Shown in pieces: positions 1-11,515 of a DNA stretch of 64,000 nt (position 1 is the stretch's first letter; the number at the start of each line of letters is the position of its first letter). The notes beneath the pieces were generated by a model. It was not told where the DNA came from and did not search any database. It saw only the letters and a list, made by a program, of their open reading frames with translations. The translations under genes and the position numbers were made by a program. Source of the stretch: Norana najaformis (taxonomy: Eukaryota; Annelida; Clitellata; Crassiclitellata; Hormogastridae); NCBI GenBank assembly GCA_964023275.1, contig OZ029916.1:27379587-27443586 (forward strand). The letters run 5' to 3'.

Positions 1-219
1 ATTTCAAACCAAGGATAGCAAGGTCCAAAGCCAGCATGTAAGATGCTTAACATCGATGCCACCTCATAAAACAATTCTGTGGCCATGCTTCATGACAAGT
101 ATTTGTGTTATTATGAACTTACTGATGAAAATTTCCACATGACCTTTCATTTAAATTGACTCTAATCACGGACAGTTCTGTTGCTAGATAAAATGCGATT
201 CCATGTAATTTTGTTTCAG

Positions 220-325
220 AGAGTGCAGAGCTCTTTGTATTGATTGATGGATTGAAAGAATGGCCGTGCCCGACCTCAGAAGCAATTCATCCTACTACAT
301 GAGCAAATTCTCGGCATCCAGTCAG
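220..325 (+). CDS. Probable first coding exon of TOX-like HMG-box gene
   Basis: A polypyrimidine-rich acceptor ending TTTTGTTTCAG at 219 is followed by 40 bases of possible 5' UTR. An ATG at 260 in good context (purine at -3, G at +4) opens 22 codons, starting MAVPDLRSNSSYYMSKF. The exon ends at 325 in CAG before GTAGAC, in phase 0, which matches the phase of the next supported exon at 35305. A short N-terminal segment before a long, Pro/Ser-rich acidic region suits TOX proteins, but these 22 residues carry no domain. The link across a ~35-kb intron is inferred from phase and exon-like signals. It could instead be an isolated exon of another gene or a chance match. Confidence 0.45.
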
Positions 326-463
326 GTAGACAATCTGATATCAATAGGAAAATTAATTTTGTGTCAAATATAATGTAACCAAGTATTTGTACAGCACCTT
401 TTATGGACCTGTGTGACAAAGTAGCCAACTGATACAGTACCTACTTGCCTTATAATGCAGAGT

Positions 464-552
464 TGGATGATGGTGGTGATGGTGGTGGTTTTGATGATGA
501 TGATGATGATGATGACAATGACGACAACGACGATGATGACGATGACGAAGAA
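464..552. repeat. GAT/GAC/GGT trinucleotide low-complexity tract
   Basis: Mixed GGT, GAT and GAC triplets in a row. The open frames across it are low-complexity Ile/Val/Asp strings and not genes. Confidence 0.8.
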
Positions 553-1086
553 AATATGATCATGGCAGCAATGTGATGGCTCTTGGGTGATCATCATGAT
601 GATGAAAACAACAATAATGAAAACAATACAGGCCTTATGTACAGCAGTTTACACTTTGTACCCAGTTTTGCATGCTCTAATTAATAATAATAGGTGGGCT
701 GTTCTTCTGTGTGAGGTCTACTGAAGCGTTGTCTAATGCCTAAACGATAGGTGCATTCTGATGTCTGTTATTCGACTAAATCCGTGTTTTGGTCAGCTGG
801 TTGTTTCATCTTTTTGACTTCTGAAGGAACATGCCACCCTGGTCCAGATTGGTTGAGTCTGTCTCTATGAAAGTCGGAGCTTGGAGTGTGGGCAGAACTG
901 GGCAGCAGTTCTTGTTTATGGGCCATAATTTTGGCACCAGAGAAACACGAGATGCATTTTTGAGACTGTTGAGGCGGTACTAACTCACATGATAAACAGG
1001 TTGAGATATCCCAGCGCTCTTTTTATGACCTGTGTGTGGGTGCATGTTAGTGTGAGATGTTTTTCGTATTCCTCTTCTGGTCCTAT

Positions 1087-1113
1087 GCAGCAGCAGCAGC
1101 AGCAGCAGCAGCA
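1087..1113. repeat. (GCA)9 microsatellite
   Basis: Nine uninterrupted GCA units, about 100 bases before the large GGAT minisatellite. Not in any supported exon. Confidence 0.9.
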
Positions 1114-1223
1114 ATCGACTGACCAAGAAATGTGGACAGACAGATGTATGCAATATTGGAAAATATGACTAATGTCGGTGCCGTTAATGGAGCTGGTGAC
1201 CAACCGACCAAACAACCTGGCTG

Positions 1224-2020
1224 GATGAATGGATGGATGGCGGCTCTTTGCTTGTTTCCCGGAATGGGGATGGGTGGGTGGGTGGGTTAGGGTGGGTGGG
1301 TGGGTGGATGGATGGATGCATGGATGGATGCATGGATGGATGCATGGATGGATGCATGGATGGATGCATGGATGGATGCATGGATGGATGCATGGATGGA
1401 TGCATGGATGGATGCATGGATGGATGCATGGATGGATGCATGGATGGATGCATGGATGGATGCATGGATGGATGCATGGATGGATGCATGGATGGGTGCA
1501 TGGATGGGTGCACGGATGGATGATGTTCTCTTGCCTCTCTAGGTATGTGGATGGATGGATGAATGGATGGATGGCTCTTTGCTTGTTTCCCGGAATAGGT
1601 GGGGATGGATGGATGGATGGATGATGGATGGATGCATGCATGGATGGATGATGTTCTCTTGCTTCTCTAGGTATGTGGATGGATGGATGGATGAATGGAT
1701 GGATGGCTTTTTGCTTGTTTCCCAGAATGGGTGGGGATGGATGGATGGATGGATGATGGATGGATGGATGGATGGATGATGTTCTCTTGCCTCTCTAGGT
1801 AGGTGGATGGATGAATGAATGGATGGATGGCTCTTTGCTTGTTTCCCGGAATGGGTGGGTATGGGTCGATGGATAGATGAATGGATATGTTGATAGGTGG
1901 GTGTGTGGATGGATGGACGCATGGTTGCTTGGATGGATGTATGGATGGACGGATGTTCTCTTGCTTCTCTAGGTAGGTGGATGGATGGATGGATGAATGA
2001 ATGGATGGATGGACGAATGA
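1224..2020. repeat. Compound GGATGGAT minisatellite with higher-order units
   Basis: The core at about 1306-1500 is a near-perfect array of the 12-mer GGATGGATGCAT (about 16 units). Around it lie larger composite units of about 126-174 bp, each with a GATGTTCTCTTGC segment (1522, 1648, 1778, 1952) and a GGCTCTTTGCTTGTTTCCC segment (about 1235, 1573, 1705, 1830), joined by GGAT runs. The unit lengths are multiples of three often enough to leave open frames on both strands, which are artefacts of the repeat. Confidence 0.95.
1272..1304 (+). other. Eight-run G-quadruplex-forming tract
   Basis: Eight GGG runs, separated by single T except for one TTA linker in the middle. Short loops of this kind are the most stable class of predicted G-quadruplex. 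It lies at the edge of the 12-mer array. The single GGGTTAGGG is not a telomere array. Confidence 0.85.
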
Positions 2021-4182
2021 GCATCTCGAAGACTGAGACAAATGAACTTATTACTGAATGACTGATTGCTGGATGACTGGATCAGTGGCTAATTTACAGA
2101 TTGACAAGCTTTCGTGTCTGGCTGTGAGGGAAGGCATTGGTGGACTAGACGCTGGAAAGTTAAAGACCCCCAATGAACATTGATTTTTCCCCGCTGTATA
2201 CGAATAGGCATCACCGGAGGAGGCTGCAATATTTGTGTCATCGCATACAGCCTATTAGCTGTACTCCTTTCAGTCCCACCTTCTTTCATACTCATCTCTG
2301 TTTAGACATAATTTTAGAAGGCGAGTTGTACTATTTACCACGGATCAATACGACAATAGGCTAAGCAGAAGCCTTTGCCGGTGATGAATAGCTTTCTATT
2401 CTGGTCAACTGTCAGCCTACATCCTCAGGTAACAAATGGGTTTTAATCTTGTGTTACCCCTCTTAGTTCTGCCTCACGGTGTCAGAATGCTGCGGCATTA
2501 TTTACCCCAACTGACGTTGTTTTCTGTCGGTATTCGCTGACACTCAGATCGGTCACTGTCAGTGGCTATTCACTGCCAATGACGACAGTCAAAAACACGG
2601 TCTTCGATCATGCCAGAACTGTCGTCATTTCTTCAGAATTAATTACATCCATCAATGGCTCTCTGTGACCAAGGAAGAAAGGAAGGAAGTAAGGAAGGAA
2701 GGAAGGAGAAACGAAACAAAGGACCAGGCCTCGGTAGCAATCTTTGCTTATTTGCTGCTCCGCTGTCCCGATCTTTGGGAATTTCGGCAGTTAGTTGTCA
2801 CCTTTGTTTTGTGGATTGGTTGGTTTGGAAACAGAGAAAGGGTCTTGTGATTCACATGATGCTTTGAAACTCGTGTCGGTTTTTAATAGGTAATTTCAGG
2901 TAGCTTTTACCTGCTTCATTCTAGTTCTTTCCAATATCAACAGCGTTATTATCTTGTGCTCACATGACTGTCGCCACTGACACCACTATTCATTACATCA
3001 ACTTACGGTACTTTACTTGAATAGTTGTCTTCTTACAAATACTGAAGATGCAGTCTGAGGGACCTGATGCTCATAGTCATGGTTGACAGATAAGACATCT
3101 TGCAAGTCTCAGAGTGAGGAGGTGGTTAGTGTCGGGTTGTTGCTTTAAGATATGTACATAAACATTCATTGAAAGCTATTGCCAAATTGTCAGACTATGA
3201 TGATCATCCAGGTGAAAAATTGCCCTTCGGAATAACAACCTGCTTCATGGGTTTTCCTTATCATGCTGTTAACTTGTAGCATTGCTCTTTCATCATCGAC
3301 ATTTATTGTATATTATTTTTTACGAAGAGTATGCAAAAAATACTTGTGTTTGCAATACATATACATCTACAAATTTCATGATGGCCTATTACAGTAGCTC
3401 AAAAAGATGGTTGAAGAGAAATGAAGAGCTGGGAATGGGTATGAGGGTTTCGTATTTCGTTTTCTTACCTCGTCATATGATGGTGGGTGGCATGTCATCT
3501 GTGGTTGGCTGATTTTGAGTAAATTAATTATGACTTTTAAATTATTTTTCGGCGATAGTTTTTATTATTTTATAGCAATTACACGGTTTTTATTAGCATT
3601 TGATGCCTGTTGTAATTTTGTATGTGTAATCAGGCTGCTGTTATTGTTTGCTGGTGTGGTCTAGTGCTGTCATCTTGAGATAGAACTACTTGTAGCTGGA
3701 ATTTCGCATTTTCTGGAGATTATGCCATGCTATTTGCCTGTTGTTCTGAGGTTTACCACTGAAGTTCAGAGTGTGCATGCATAGTCTAAGTGCCAATTAG
3801 ATCACAGAAGCTTTTCCCTGGTCTCTTCTGGTTTTGCAGAACGGTTTTATTTAGGCTATCAGTGTGTTTTGTCGCAAGGCTATTTACTAGCAATCGGAAA
3901 ATTCTTTCAGCAAAACAACTGACACAGAGAGCTAGGACAACCGTGTTTTGGCAAAGATCAGCGCTGCCGTGTTGAACATTTCTTGTTCTTTAATTCTATA
4001 ATACCTACAGTGCCAGAAACTTTGAGAGTTCCTTTCATCTATGTGTATTTTGTACTCGCTTAAACATGATGTCTGGTAAATACAGACACTAATATGACAA
4101 AATTGCTGATACTGGTAGCCATACCAGACTGGTAAAGATATGTTAATGCACTGGATTGCTTTGTAACTTTGAGGCAACAATC

Positions 4183-4445
4183 AGTAATGTAATGTAACAA
4201 ACACTTAAATAGCGCTCTTCAAGTACCTATCAAAAGCGCTGATGACACGGCTATCCCACCGATCTAAACAAGTGCGTTTTCAAGTTAACAAAGAATGAAC
4301 ATTGAGTTAAACTAAGTGGAAAAGTACGAATGTTTAAAGGGAGACTGTTCCAGGATGAGGGACCAAAGCAGGAGAAGGCACGATGAGCACGCAACGCCGT
4401 GCGGTAACGTGGAATCAGCATATCTCCACGAGCAGCAGTGCCTTG
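4183..4445 (-). mobile_element. LINE (CR1/L2-type) 3' end fragment
   Basis: On the minus strand, 4325-4440 reads RGDMLIPRYRTALRAHRAFS followed by CFGPSSWNSLPLNIRT. This matches the C-terminal tail typical of CR1/L2-type LINE ORF2 proteins (RG/R.R.A...FS..GPS.WNSLP..IR). The 3' UTR follows downstream on that strand with an AGCGCTATTTAAGTG motif and ends in TTACATTACATTAC at about 4185, the simple repeat tail of such elements. It is 5'-truncated, as LINE copies usually are. Confidence 0.75.
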
Positions 4446-4698
4446 TGCATTAAGATTTGGGTGCTATACAAGTATTGTATTCCACTGTATATTATTACAA
4501 TACAGCATTACCAAACAGTATATAAAATTATGTGATCAGATAATATGTGTCTAAAACTTAATGACAACCATAAATAGTATCTGCTGTTAATTTTAAAAAT
4601 GTAAATGGTATGATTTGACTGCAACTGTATAGCAAAATATTAGTTTGAATGCTGTATCAGATTATGAATGATAGGGTGTCTGGTGCAGCCTTTAGATA

Positions 4699-5205
4699 TT
4701 TCGTATTATCTCTGGTATAGTGCACATTTTTTTCCCAAAAAATCTGCTCAAAGTCTGGGTGCATATTGTACATAGGAACAAAGTTCTTAGACGTTTTAGG
4801 TAAATGCCAAATACATGCGAAATGACCATTCTTGCACTAACCAAAGGCAACAGACAAAGTTTACATTAGCTGAGTTACCTTATATTTTATTAGTTTAATT
4901 TATTTAACTTGCATTTGGTAGGTTAATTTTATAACATACAATTTTAAAATATTTTATAATTTTAATTCAGAGTGCATTGTTATGTTTGAGAAATAAATGA
5001 AAAGAAAACCTTGTCACTGGTTGTTGTTTATTTTACTCCATAGATATAATTATATGTACTAGAGCAGTACGATAATTATTACATGACCACGCAGAACTTC
5101 ACCTGTGCATAATACATAGGTACTGATTTTTACATTAGGATAAATTTTGCAACTGGGGTGTGCATTATGCACAGGTGCACACTATACCCGAGATGATACG
5201 GTAAC
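4699..5205. mobile_element. Short non-autonomous DNA element with inverted ends
   Basis: The left end reads CGTATTATCTCTGGTATAGT. The right end, read on the minus strand, is CGTATCATCTCGGGTATAGT. Both continue into GTGCACA-like sequence and a CCCAAAAAAT / GGGTGCATATT-type subterminal region. The element is about 505 bp with no open frame. TA lies near both outer ends, which would suit a Tc1/mariner-type target duplication, but the exact boundaries are ambiguous by 1-3 bases and I do not assign a superfamily. Confidence 0.6.
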
Positions 5206-5674
5206 CGACTTAGTTGGATGCCTGCGAAAATACCCAGTAGTCAGTGACATAGCATGGACTCCTGTTAGTCCTGAGTTAAACACCTGCATAGAGAACTGTT
5301 GCTGATATGGAGGAGTACTTTAATGTAATTATACTTAGGAATTTATGCAGCATCAGCAGAAACTAATCGGAGGTGTTCTTCACACTAGCTAGGAACGTGA
5401 TAAATGAGCTATGATTATCTTACCTTTCTTGTACCTTGCAGTTTTGGTGGCATAATATATGGGTGTTGTGCATGTCAAATATGCAACCAATGGGAGACCT
5501 AAGCACTCTACTTATGTTGAGCTATTTCTGTGTTGAGCTTGCTGGGAAAAAACTGTTTCTATAACTATTCTATTTCACATAAGCGACATTGTTGGACAGA
5601 TAATATTTTCATTACCTGCAGGAGGTCTTTCATGTTCCTCAGTGTTGTCCATTTATTCATTCAGTTATGCAGAG

Positions 5675-5720
5675 TATTTATATAGCACCTCTTTGAGACA
5701 GTGCTCTGAGCCCACCCCCT
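5675..5720 (-). mobile_element. LINE/SINE 3' tail motif
   Basis: TATTTATATAGCACCTCTTTGAG is the reverse complement of the shared RGGTGCTATATAAATA tail found at many places in this window. The rest of the element is too worn to define. Confidence 0.5.
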
Positions 5721-5927
5721 GCAAAAAACCAGTTTCAAGTGTTGGTAAAAGTGCTTGCAACATCCATGGCTTGCAGAAGAAGGGTGAGGTTTGTGATCTT
5801 GAATGATCTTCCAGTCGAATGATAAGCATGACTTGTTCAGGTATGACACGACCAATGACCTTCCTTATGATTTGCAATAGCAACTTCATATGTCACACGA
5901 GGCTCCGATACTCCAATCCTAGAGGCA

Positions 5928-6135
5928 GATAGTTGTGACAATGATGACGACGACGATGACAACGACGATGATGACGACCTGATTGCAGTGGGGTAAATGG
6001 AGTGTTTTGGAGTAGTTTCCCAACCCATGCGAATAGTTGTGATAACAATGACGACAATGACGATGATGATGATGACGACGACACTGATGAAGGTGGGGCA
6101 ACTGGAGTGGCTTGGAGTAGTTCCCCAACAATCTG
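5928..6135. repeat. Tandem duplication of a ~100-bp GAY-rich unit
   Basis: Two copies, each starting GATAGTTGTGA, then a GAC/GAT/AAC triplet run, then a segment like GGGGTAAATGGAGTGTTTTGG and AGTAGTTTCCCAAC. They start near 5929 and 6025 and differ by scattered changes. The open frames across them (both strands) come from the triplet runs. Confidence 0.8.
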
Positions 6136-6487
6136 AGTGTCTAATCCTGTTGATGAGGAGAAGCTGCTTATATGATCCTGCAACAGGCAGCTGTGTCTTT
6201 TCACATTCGGCACACTGACTATAAAAAGAGGGTAACCAAATACAGGCACAATTATACCTGTAATTACACGACGGATACTAAAACCCACCTTAATTAAGAA
6301 GGGCTGATTGGTTGGGGCCTACCTGTTCGAGGTTGTTTGATGTCAGGTCTTTGAAGTGATATAAGCTTAAAAGGAGAGACAGGCAATATCATGCAATGTA
6401 AGCATTGGTCTGCCGGTCATCATTTTCTTAATGAGTCTAAGAAAACAGGGAACTGTCAGAAATCTGTTGAAGCATGAGTAATATTAT

Positions 6488-6545
6488 GGAGCAATGGCAG
6501 TTCAGGTACTGGCGTTCCAGCAGCTGAGTTCAAATATCCGAGTTC
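6488..6545 (+). mobile_element. tRNA-like SINE head (weak)
   Basis: GAGCAATGGCAGTTCAGG (box A-like) is followed about 35 bases later by TGAGTTCAAATATCC (box B-like). It resembles the heads of the other SINEs listed here, but no tail was traced. Confidence 0.35.
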
Positions 6546-7877
6546 TTATCTAAGTTGAGGTACTCTTTTACTTAAAATGACTCTATTTGAGTGCCAGAGC
6601 CATTCATTTACTTATCTGCTTACACACTACTTACTTATTTGCTTAGTTACTTGCTTGCTTATTTAAGTGATCAGTGATTGTTGAATTTATTCATTGTCCT
6701 AGCTGTTTCTTCTTTGAACTTTTGTCTGCCCACAGCTGATTGAGATCTGTGGGTGGTTCAGACTAGGTTTGGACTGTAATTTTAATAAAGGTCTGAATTT
6801 ATCAGCTCAAGCAAATTAACTTCACAATTTAAGTCAGTGGCATAATTAAGATTTACCCAAGAAGATGGTAGTATTTAACGGTTGTTTTAACTTGAAAATC
6901 TGAGGCAGAGTCTTTAAACAGTTTGTGACCAGTATGCCTCATTGGTATTCATAACGACAGTGCTGCTATATGAGCTACATAAAAATGGACAGAAGCGGGC
7001 TGCAGTGATGTTACAGAGAACAGTTTATTAGGCAGAGGATGATTAGGGTGTCCATGCCTCCTTGACTGCTACTGATACTCAACTGGACAGTATGTTTTGG
7101 ACACCTTCTATGTCGATACTAACAACCTCGTTCCCACTACACTATAGACCCATTATAGCACACTCAGATGCAACACAAATTCGGTTATTACTATTTTTTT
7201 CAAAAAAAACAAACATTAATTGCTACCACAGTATGTGGTAGTATTCAGTTGTTTGTGTTGTTAATGCAATGACTTTGTTGACATTTTTGGATGATGTTAC
7301 CAAGTATTTTCATGTCCTCTCTGACTTCTGTGAATGATAATACATGAGCTAATATAATTCTGCATTTGATAACTGAAGCTGTGACGCAGTGGTATCTCGC
7401 AGGCAAGATCCTACGGACATAAGACATTACTGTTATAATCTCTGATAATACTTTTATATGTCAAGCTTGTTTTGTTATGAATAAATCAGATACTGTTTTA
7501 TCTCGTCGAGAGTAAACAACTTGTTTTGACAGCTGCGGGACAACACATTACCTTAAAAGATGCCATGCTCCTAGTAACCAATGAAAGTAATATTTTGGCC
7601 AGGTAATTCAGCCGTTGTACAACATTTTCACTGCACAGAAGTACGACCATGTGTGATTTCATGTATATGCTAAACCGCAACTGTAACTCAGTTTGTATGA
7701 GAAATTTTATAATGCGGTCTTCGATATAACACAGTAGCGGATACATTATGAGTTGGTGATGTAGTTTATCACACCCAGTTTTTGTTTACTAGCAGCTCAG
7801 CTTCACGATGGAATGTTGTGTAATCAGACAATTTATATAGCACCACTGAGACACCCTGACGGTACACTCAACCCAAC

Positions 7878-8105
7878 AACACAAAACTATCTTATCAGCA
7901 CTAAGCCACGTTATAAACACAAAACTATCACTTAAACTCCAAACTATCATGTAAACACTAAACTATTGCATAAACATTAAGCTTTTGCTTAACACTAAAC
8001 TATCATATGAACACGAAACTGTCACATATACACTAAACTATTAAGTAAAATACTAAATTGTCATATAAGCACTAAACTATCACATTAACACTAAACTATA
8101 ATATA
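7878..8105. repeat. ~18-20-bp minisatellite (ACACTAAACTATCA)
   Basis: About eleven degenerate copies of AACACTAAACTATCATATA, with units of 17-20 bp. The array runs directly into an AT tract at 8101-8150. It sits between two LINE-tail fragments (7840 and 8165). Confidence 0.85.
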
Positions 8106-8154
8106 TTTATATAATTATATATTTACATATGTATGTATATATATATATATATAC

Positions 8155-8425
8155 GTCAAGACACTTGATATAGCATCTTTAAGTACCTCACAAAGCATTG
8201 AACTCATGGCTCTCTAATTGATCTAAGCAACTGAATATTAAGACAGTTTTAAAATAAAAATGTATGCAATATGTACACATGCACATACACACACCCAAGA
8301 ATGTTCATGCAGTGTTTGTATACACTGCATGTTACATTGGAATTTTCAGATATAAATAAGTCGGTGTATAACAGACGACGTTTCAGTTATACGGAGGGTT
8401 TGAGAAGTTAAAGCGAGCAAACCAA
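8155..8425 (-). mobile_element. LINE 3' UTR fragment, related to the copy at 4183
   Basis: The stretch with AGCATCTTTAAGTACCTCAC and then GGCTCTCTAATTGATCTAAGCA parallels 4205-4270 (AGCGCTCTTCAAGTACCTAT and then CTATCCCACCGATCTAAACA). Orientation is minus and the tail abuts the TA tract at 8140. Confidence 0.5.
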
Positions 8426-9190
8426 AGAAACCAGGAACTAAGAGTTAGGTTGATCAACGAAGACAAGAAACTTAGAGAAGGAACCGGTTAATCTGTTATT
8501 GGCATAGAGGCTTTTGAGATGCACACAGATGTTGCTATGTTAATGTGCAGATGTGTAAATTCATGGAACTGCTAAATGCTAATGCATCTGCCGGAATCAA
8601 GAACTACCGGTACTCCATCCTTGCTCAGTACAGAAGAGAAAGAACTATCAAAGCTACGGTCATTTAGAAGAACCATGATCATGATCAAAAGACTTATGAG
8701 GAAAACCACAGTCATCATCCAGTAATAGGAAGCAAAACAGTGATCCTGATCATGAGATCAATTGGAACAGTGGGGGGGGGCAATAGTTAAAAACGTTCAA
8801 TGAGCACCACTATCTGCAAAGGCCATGCATTTCCATAAGAAAGAAAAGTATTAAGAAAGAATTACGTCCGGCTTGTTTTATGTTAGTTCAGTATTGCCAC
8901 GTCAGTAGCACCACTGAGGAGTTTCCATGAAATGGTGCTGTGTAAACGTCCGGTTACATTACATCGTAATTAAAAGAAGAAACAAATCTCTACTGCTGCA
9001 AGGAGTGCAGGTAATGAATAATCGACAGCAGAAGAAGAGAACTCTGCCATCCGCTGTATTAATCACCATCAAGGGAAGCCAATAAAACCGCTTGAAGCGG
9101 GGTGGGGGAATAATGAGCAGGGATCGAGTGTTTTCTGGCTTCCAGGAAAGCATTTGTAAACCTCTTACTGAAGGAAGATAACAACTTGTT

Positions 9191-9193
<3 letters not shown>
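8426..9193. other. No recognised feature
   Basis: Only short open frames and a 10-base G run near 8771. Nothing with domain resemblance or splice context on either strand. Confidence 0.5.

Positions 9194-9238
<45 letters not shown>
9194..9238. repeat. (CAG)15 microsatellite
   Basis: Fifteen uninterrupted CAG units. The poly-Ser and poly-Leu frames through it have no exon context. Confidence 0.95.
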
Positions 9239-9242
<4 letters not shown>

Positions 9243-9979
9243 TGGAAGATCTTCATGAATTACAACATGAACAAGAGGCAGAAACATGGGTTATGTGTAT
9301 GGCGCTCACACTTGAAAGATAACCGCAGAAAAATGACAACTAGCACAACAATTATATTAACAATTTACAAAATTGCAATGAGAAAATTGCAGTTGGCAGA
9401 ACCACAGGTCATGCGACTGGTGCCCACAGTTGTAAATTAACCCCAGAAGAATGAAACTGAAGAAACTAGTGTAAAATTATATTAAAAATTACAAATTTGT
9501 ACTGGAAAAATTCGCTTGGCTATGATTGAGAAATATACTCTAGGGAAAGTCTCTGTTAAAGGGAATTTATATGAAAAACATGCAATGCACGTGAAATACC
9601 GGGGTTATGCTACAAAATACTATGCTGGATGAGGCTTTCTGGGCTAGTGATGTAAATTTACTGGTAAAATAATTTTGTGGTAACAAATCCAGATTTTACT
9701 GGTTGAAATGGCTAAGTATGGTAAAAATATGGTGAAAAATGATTTATCAGTGAGTGATGTTATTCATGGTTTAACACAAACACCTGTATGTTTAGTCATT
9801 TATAAGTTACAGTAAAATACTGAGATTAACAGCAACATGACTGTAATACTGAGTTGCTAATCAGATAGTTTGTTTCCACAAAATAAATATTTATTACAAA
9901 GTTTTTGTTTGTTCCTCATCACTAATTGCAATAACTTTCGTATTTTAAGCAACTTGCTAAGCTCAGCTGTGGGGTTAAA

Positions 9980-10050
9980 CAATTAAATAAGAGCAATGCA
10001 CTAACTGAACCAACCAGCGTTTTGAACCTCATACCCCACGTAATTACTGT
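9980..10050 (+). mobile_element. tRNA-like SINE head (weak)
   Basis: GAGCAATGCACTAACTGAAC is followed by CGTTTTGAACCTC, spaced as box A and box B. Box B is two or three changes from consensus. Confidence 0.3.
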
Positions 10051-10429
10051 AAATGGACAACATTAGGCCAGCACTGTAATTTAACTACTGAACCATTTTA
10101 AAAATCAGTTAACCACTTTTTATAATAAAGTTCTTATATAAATACTATAATAATAAATGAAAAAGCTTTTACACAGTGACACTGCAAGCAGTACTAGTAT
10201 TTTACTACACTTATAAATACAGCAAGATGCTATATCGATTACAGACTGTCATTAATCTGATTGCCACAGTCAGAGTCTCTGTAGGCCTATCAGCGGCAGC
10301 AGTTAAATCCATCTGGGATGGGCACTAAATAAAGATGGGTTAGCAGGCTGAAAGGCATAACTTATTGTAAACTTGGTGAGAGATACACTTTGTGAATAAA
10401 GCCCACACTGACAGTGATGAGTGAATATT

Positions 10430-10470
10430 GTTACGAATCTATTCTAATCTATTCTAATCTGAAAACTTCT
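10430..10470 (-). mobile_element. LINE tail with TAATC repeats
   Basis: Three TCTATTCTAATC-type units, the reverse complement of the GATTA-type tail seen at 17735 and 12265. Confidence 0.35.
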
Positions 10471-11344
10471 GTAAGACCATTATTGTAATGCAAGAAGCAT
10501 CGATCGATTGTAGCTTCTGAGCAAAGCCACGTTCCAAATCCATGGTGTCGGTCCACTGCAAAGATTGGAGAGGCCCGGCACATATCAAGCATGGAACCCA
10601 AACTTATAAAGGGTCTGGGCGAAGCCACTAGTGGGACAAAGCCCCTGGTCTGGGAGTTGGAGGACTTCGCCCATGAAGCTGAAAAATAATGGCTAAGGCC
10701 AGTTTTTAAGTTAAACCCTGTGGCCGTGCTTTTGAGTAGTGTCTTTATATAAGCATTGAAAGAGGCTTGTTACCTTTAACCTTAACCGAGATTCCACGTG
10801 ACCCACCAGTGATTTACTTGTATAGTGATAACACTTTGATTTGGCCAAGTGTCAAACCAATGATAGAGTTATGAAAGGCTTAAGCATTAGCTGCTTAGTC
10901 ATCAGACTCTGCAGTTAACAGCTTTTTTCTTCTTGTGCATAAATTCAGACACCCTGTGTTTGCGTCTTAATGGTCGTTAATTTAATGTAGACTGTGTTAT
11001 AAATCCAGTATCTCTTTTGCTTAACTGTCTGCCGTCTTTTCTCTTTTTCTGAAGCTGCTTCAAGGTCAAATCTGGTTTATGTGTTCTTTCAACTCTCCCT
11101 TGACAGATAAGATGATTTACATAAAGGTTTAATAACTCAGTGTCGTTTGTCAGGCTGTGATGACTCTGAAGGTCACGGCTATTGTTTGGTTTCCTGTTTC
11201 TTTGATCTGTGATATATACAAAATCAGGGACTTAGAATGTACCAGTACACACTGGGAACGTGTTTTATTTTCCTCTTGTTTTAGTATTAGTGTCACTAAA
11301 ATCGAGCTGTATAGGCCTTTATTCTGCAGTCGGCTGGTTGTTAT

Positions 11345-11515
11345 ACTTTGTGCGATACAGCGGTTGATTGGTTGAGCACTTCCCTTAAAACTCGAATGCA
11401 TGGGTTCTAGCCTCCTCTGGATCATGTCCTTAATTGAGTTAGCTTCGTTGAATAATACCTTATCATTTGATAGTGGTGCTAGTAGCTATATAAATACAAG
11501 AAAATACGTGAATTT
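11345..11515 (+). mobile_element. tRNA-derived SINE, near full length
   Basis: The head has GCGGTTGATTGGTTGAGCAC (box A-like) and then ATGGGTTCTAGCCTCC (box B-like). The body ends in GTGGTGCTAGTAGCTATATA followed by AATACAAG, matching the shared LINE-type tail. About 170 bp, plus orientation. Confidence 0.6.

Noticed and set aside
1286-1292. GGGTTAGGG as a telomere-like repeat
   Set aside because: Only one unit; it is part of a GGGT/GGAT array.
985-2041. Several 70-218-codon frames on both strands (His-Pro-Ser or Gly-Trp-Met rich)
   Set aside because: They run through the GGAT minisatellite and reflect its unit lengths; no splice or start context.
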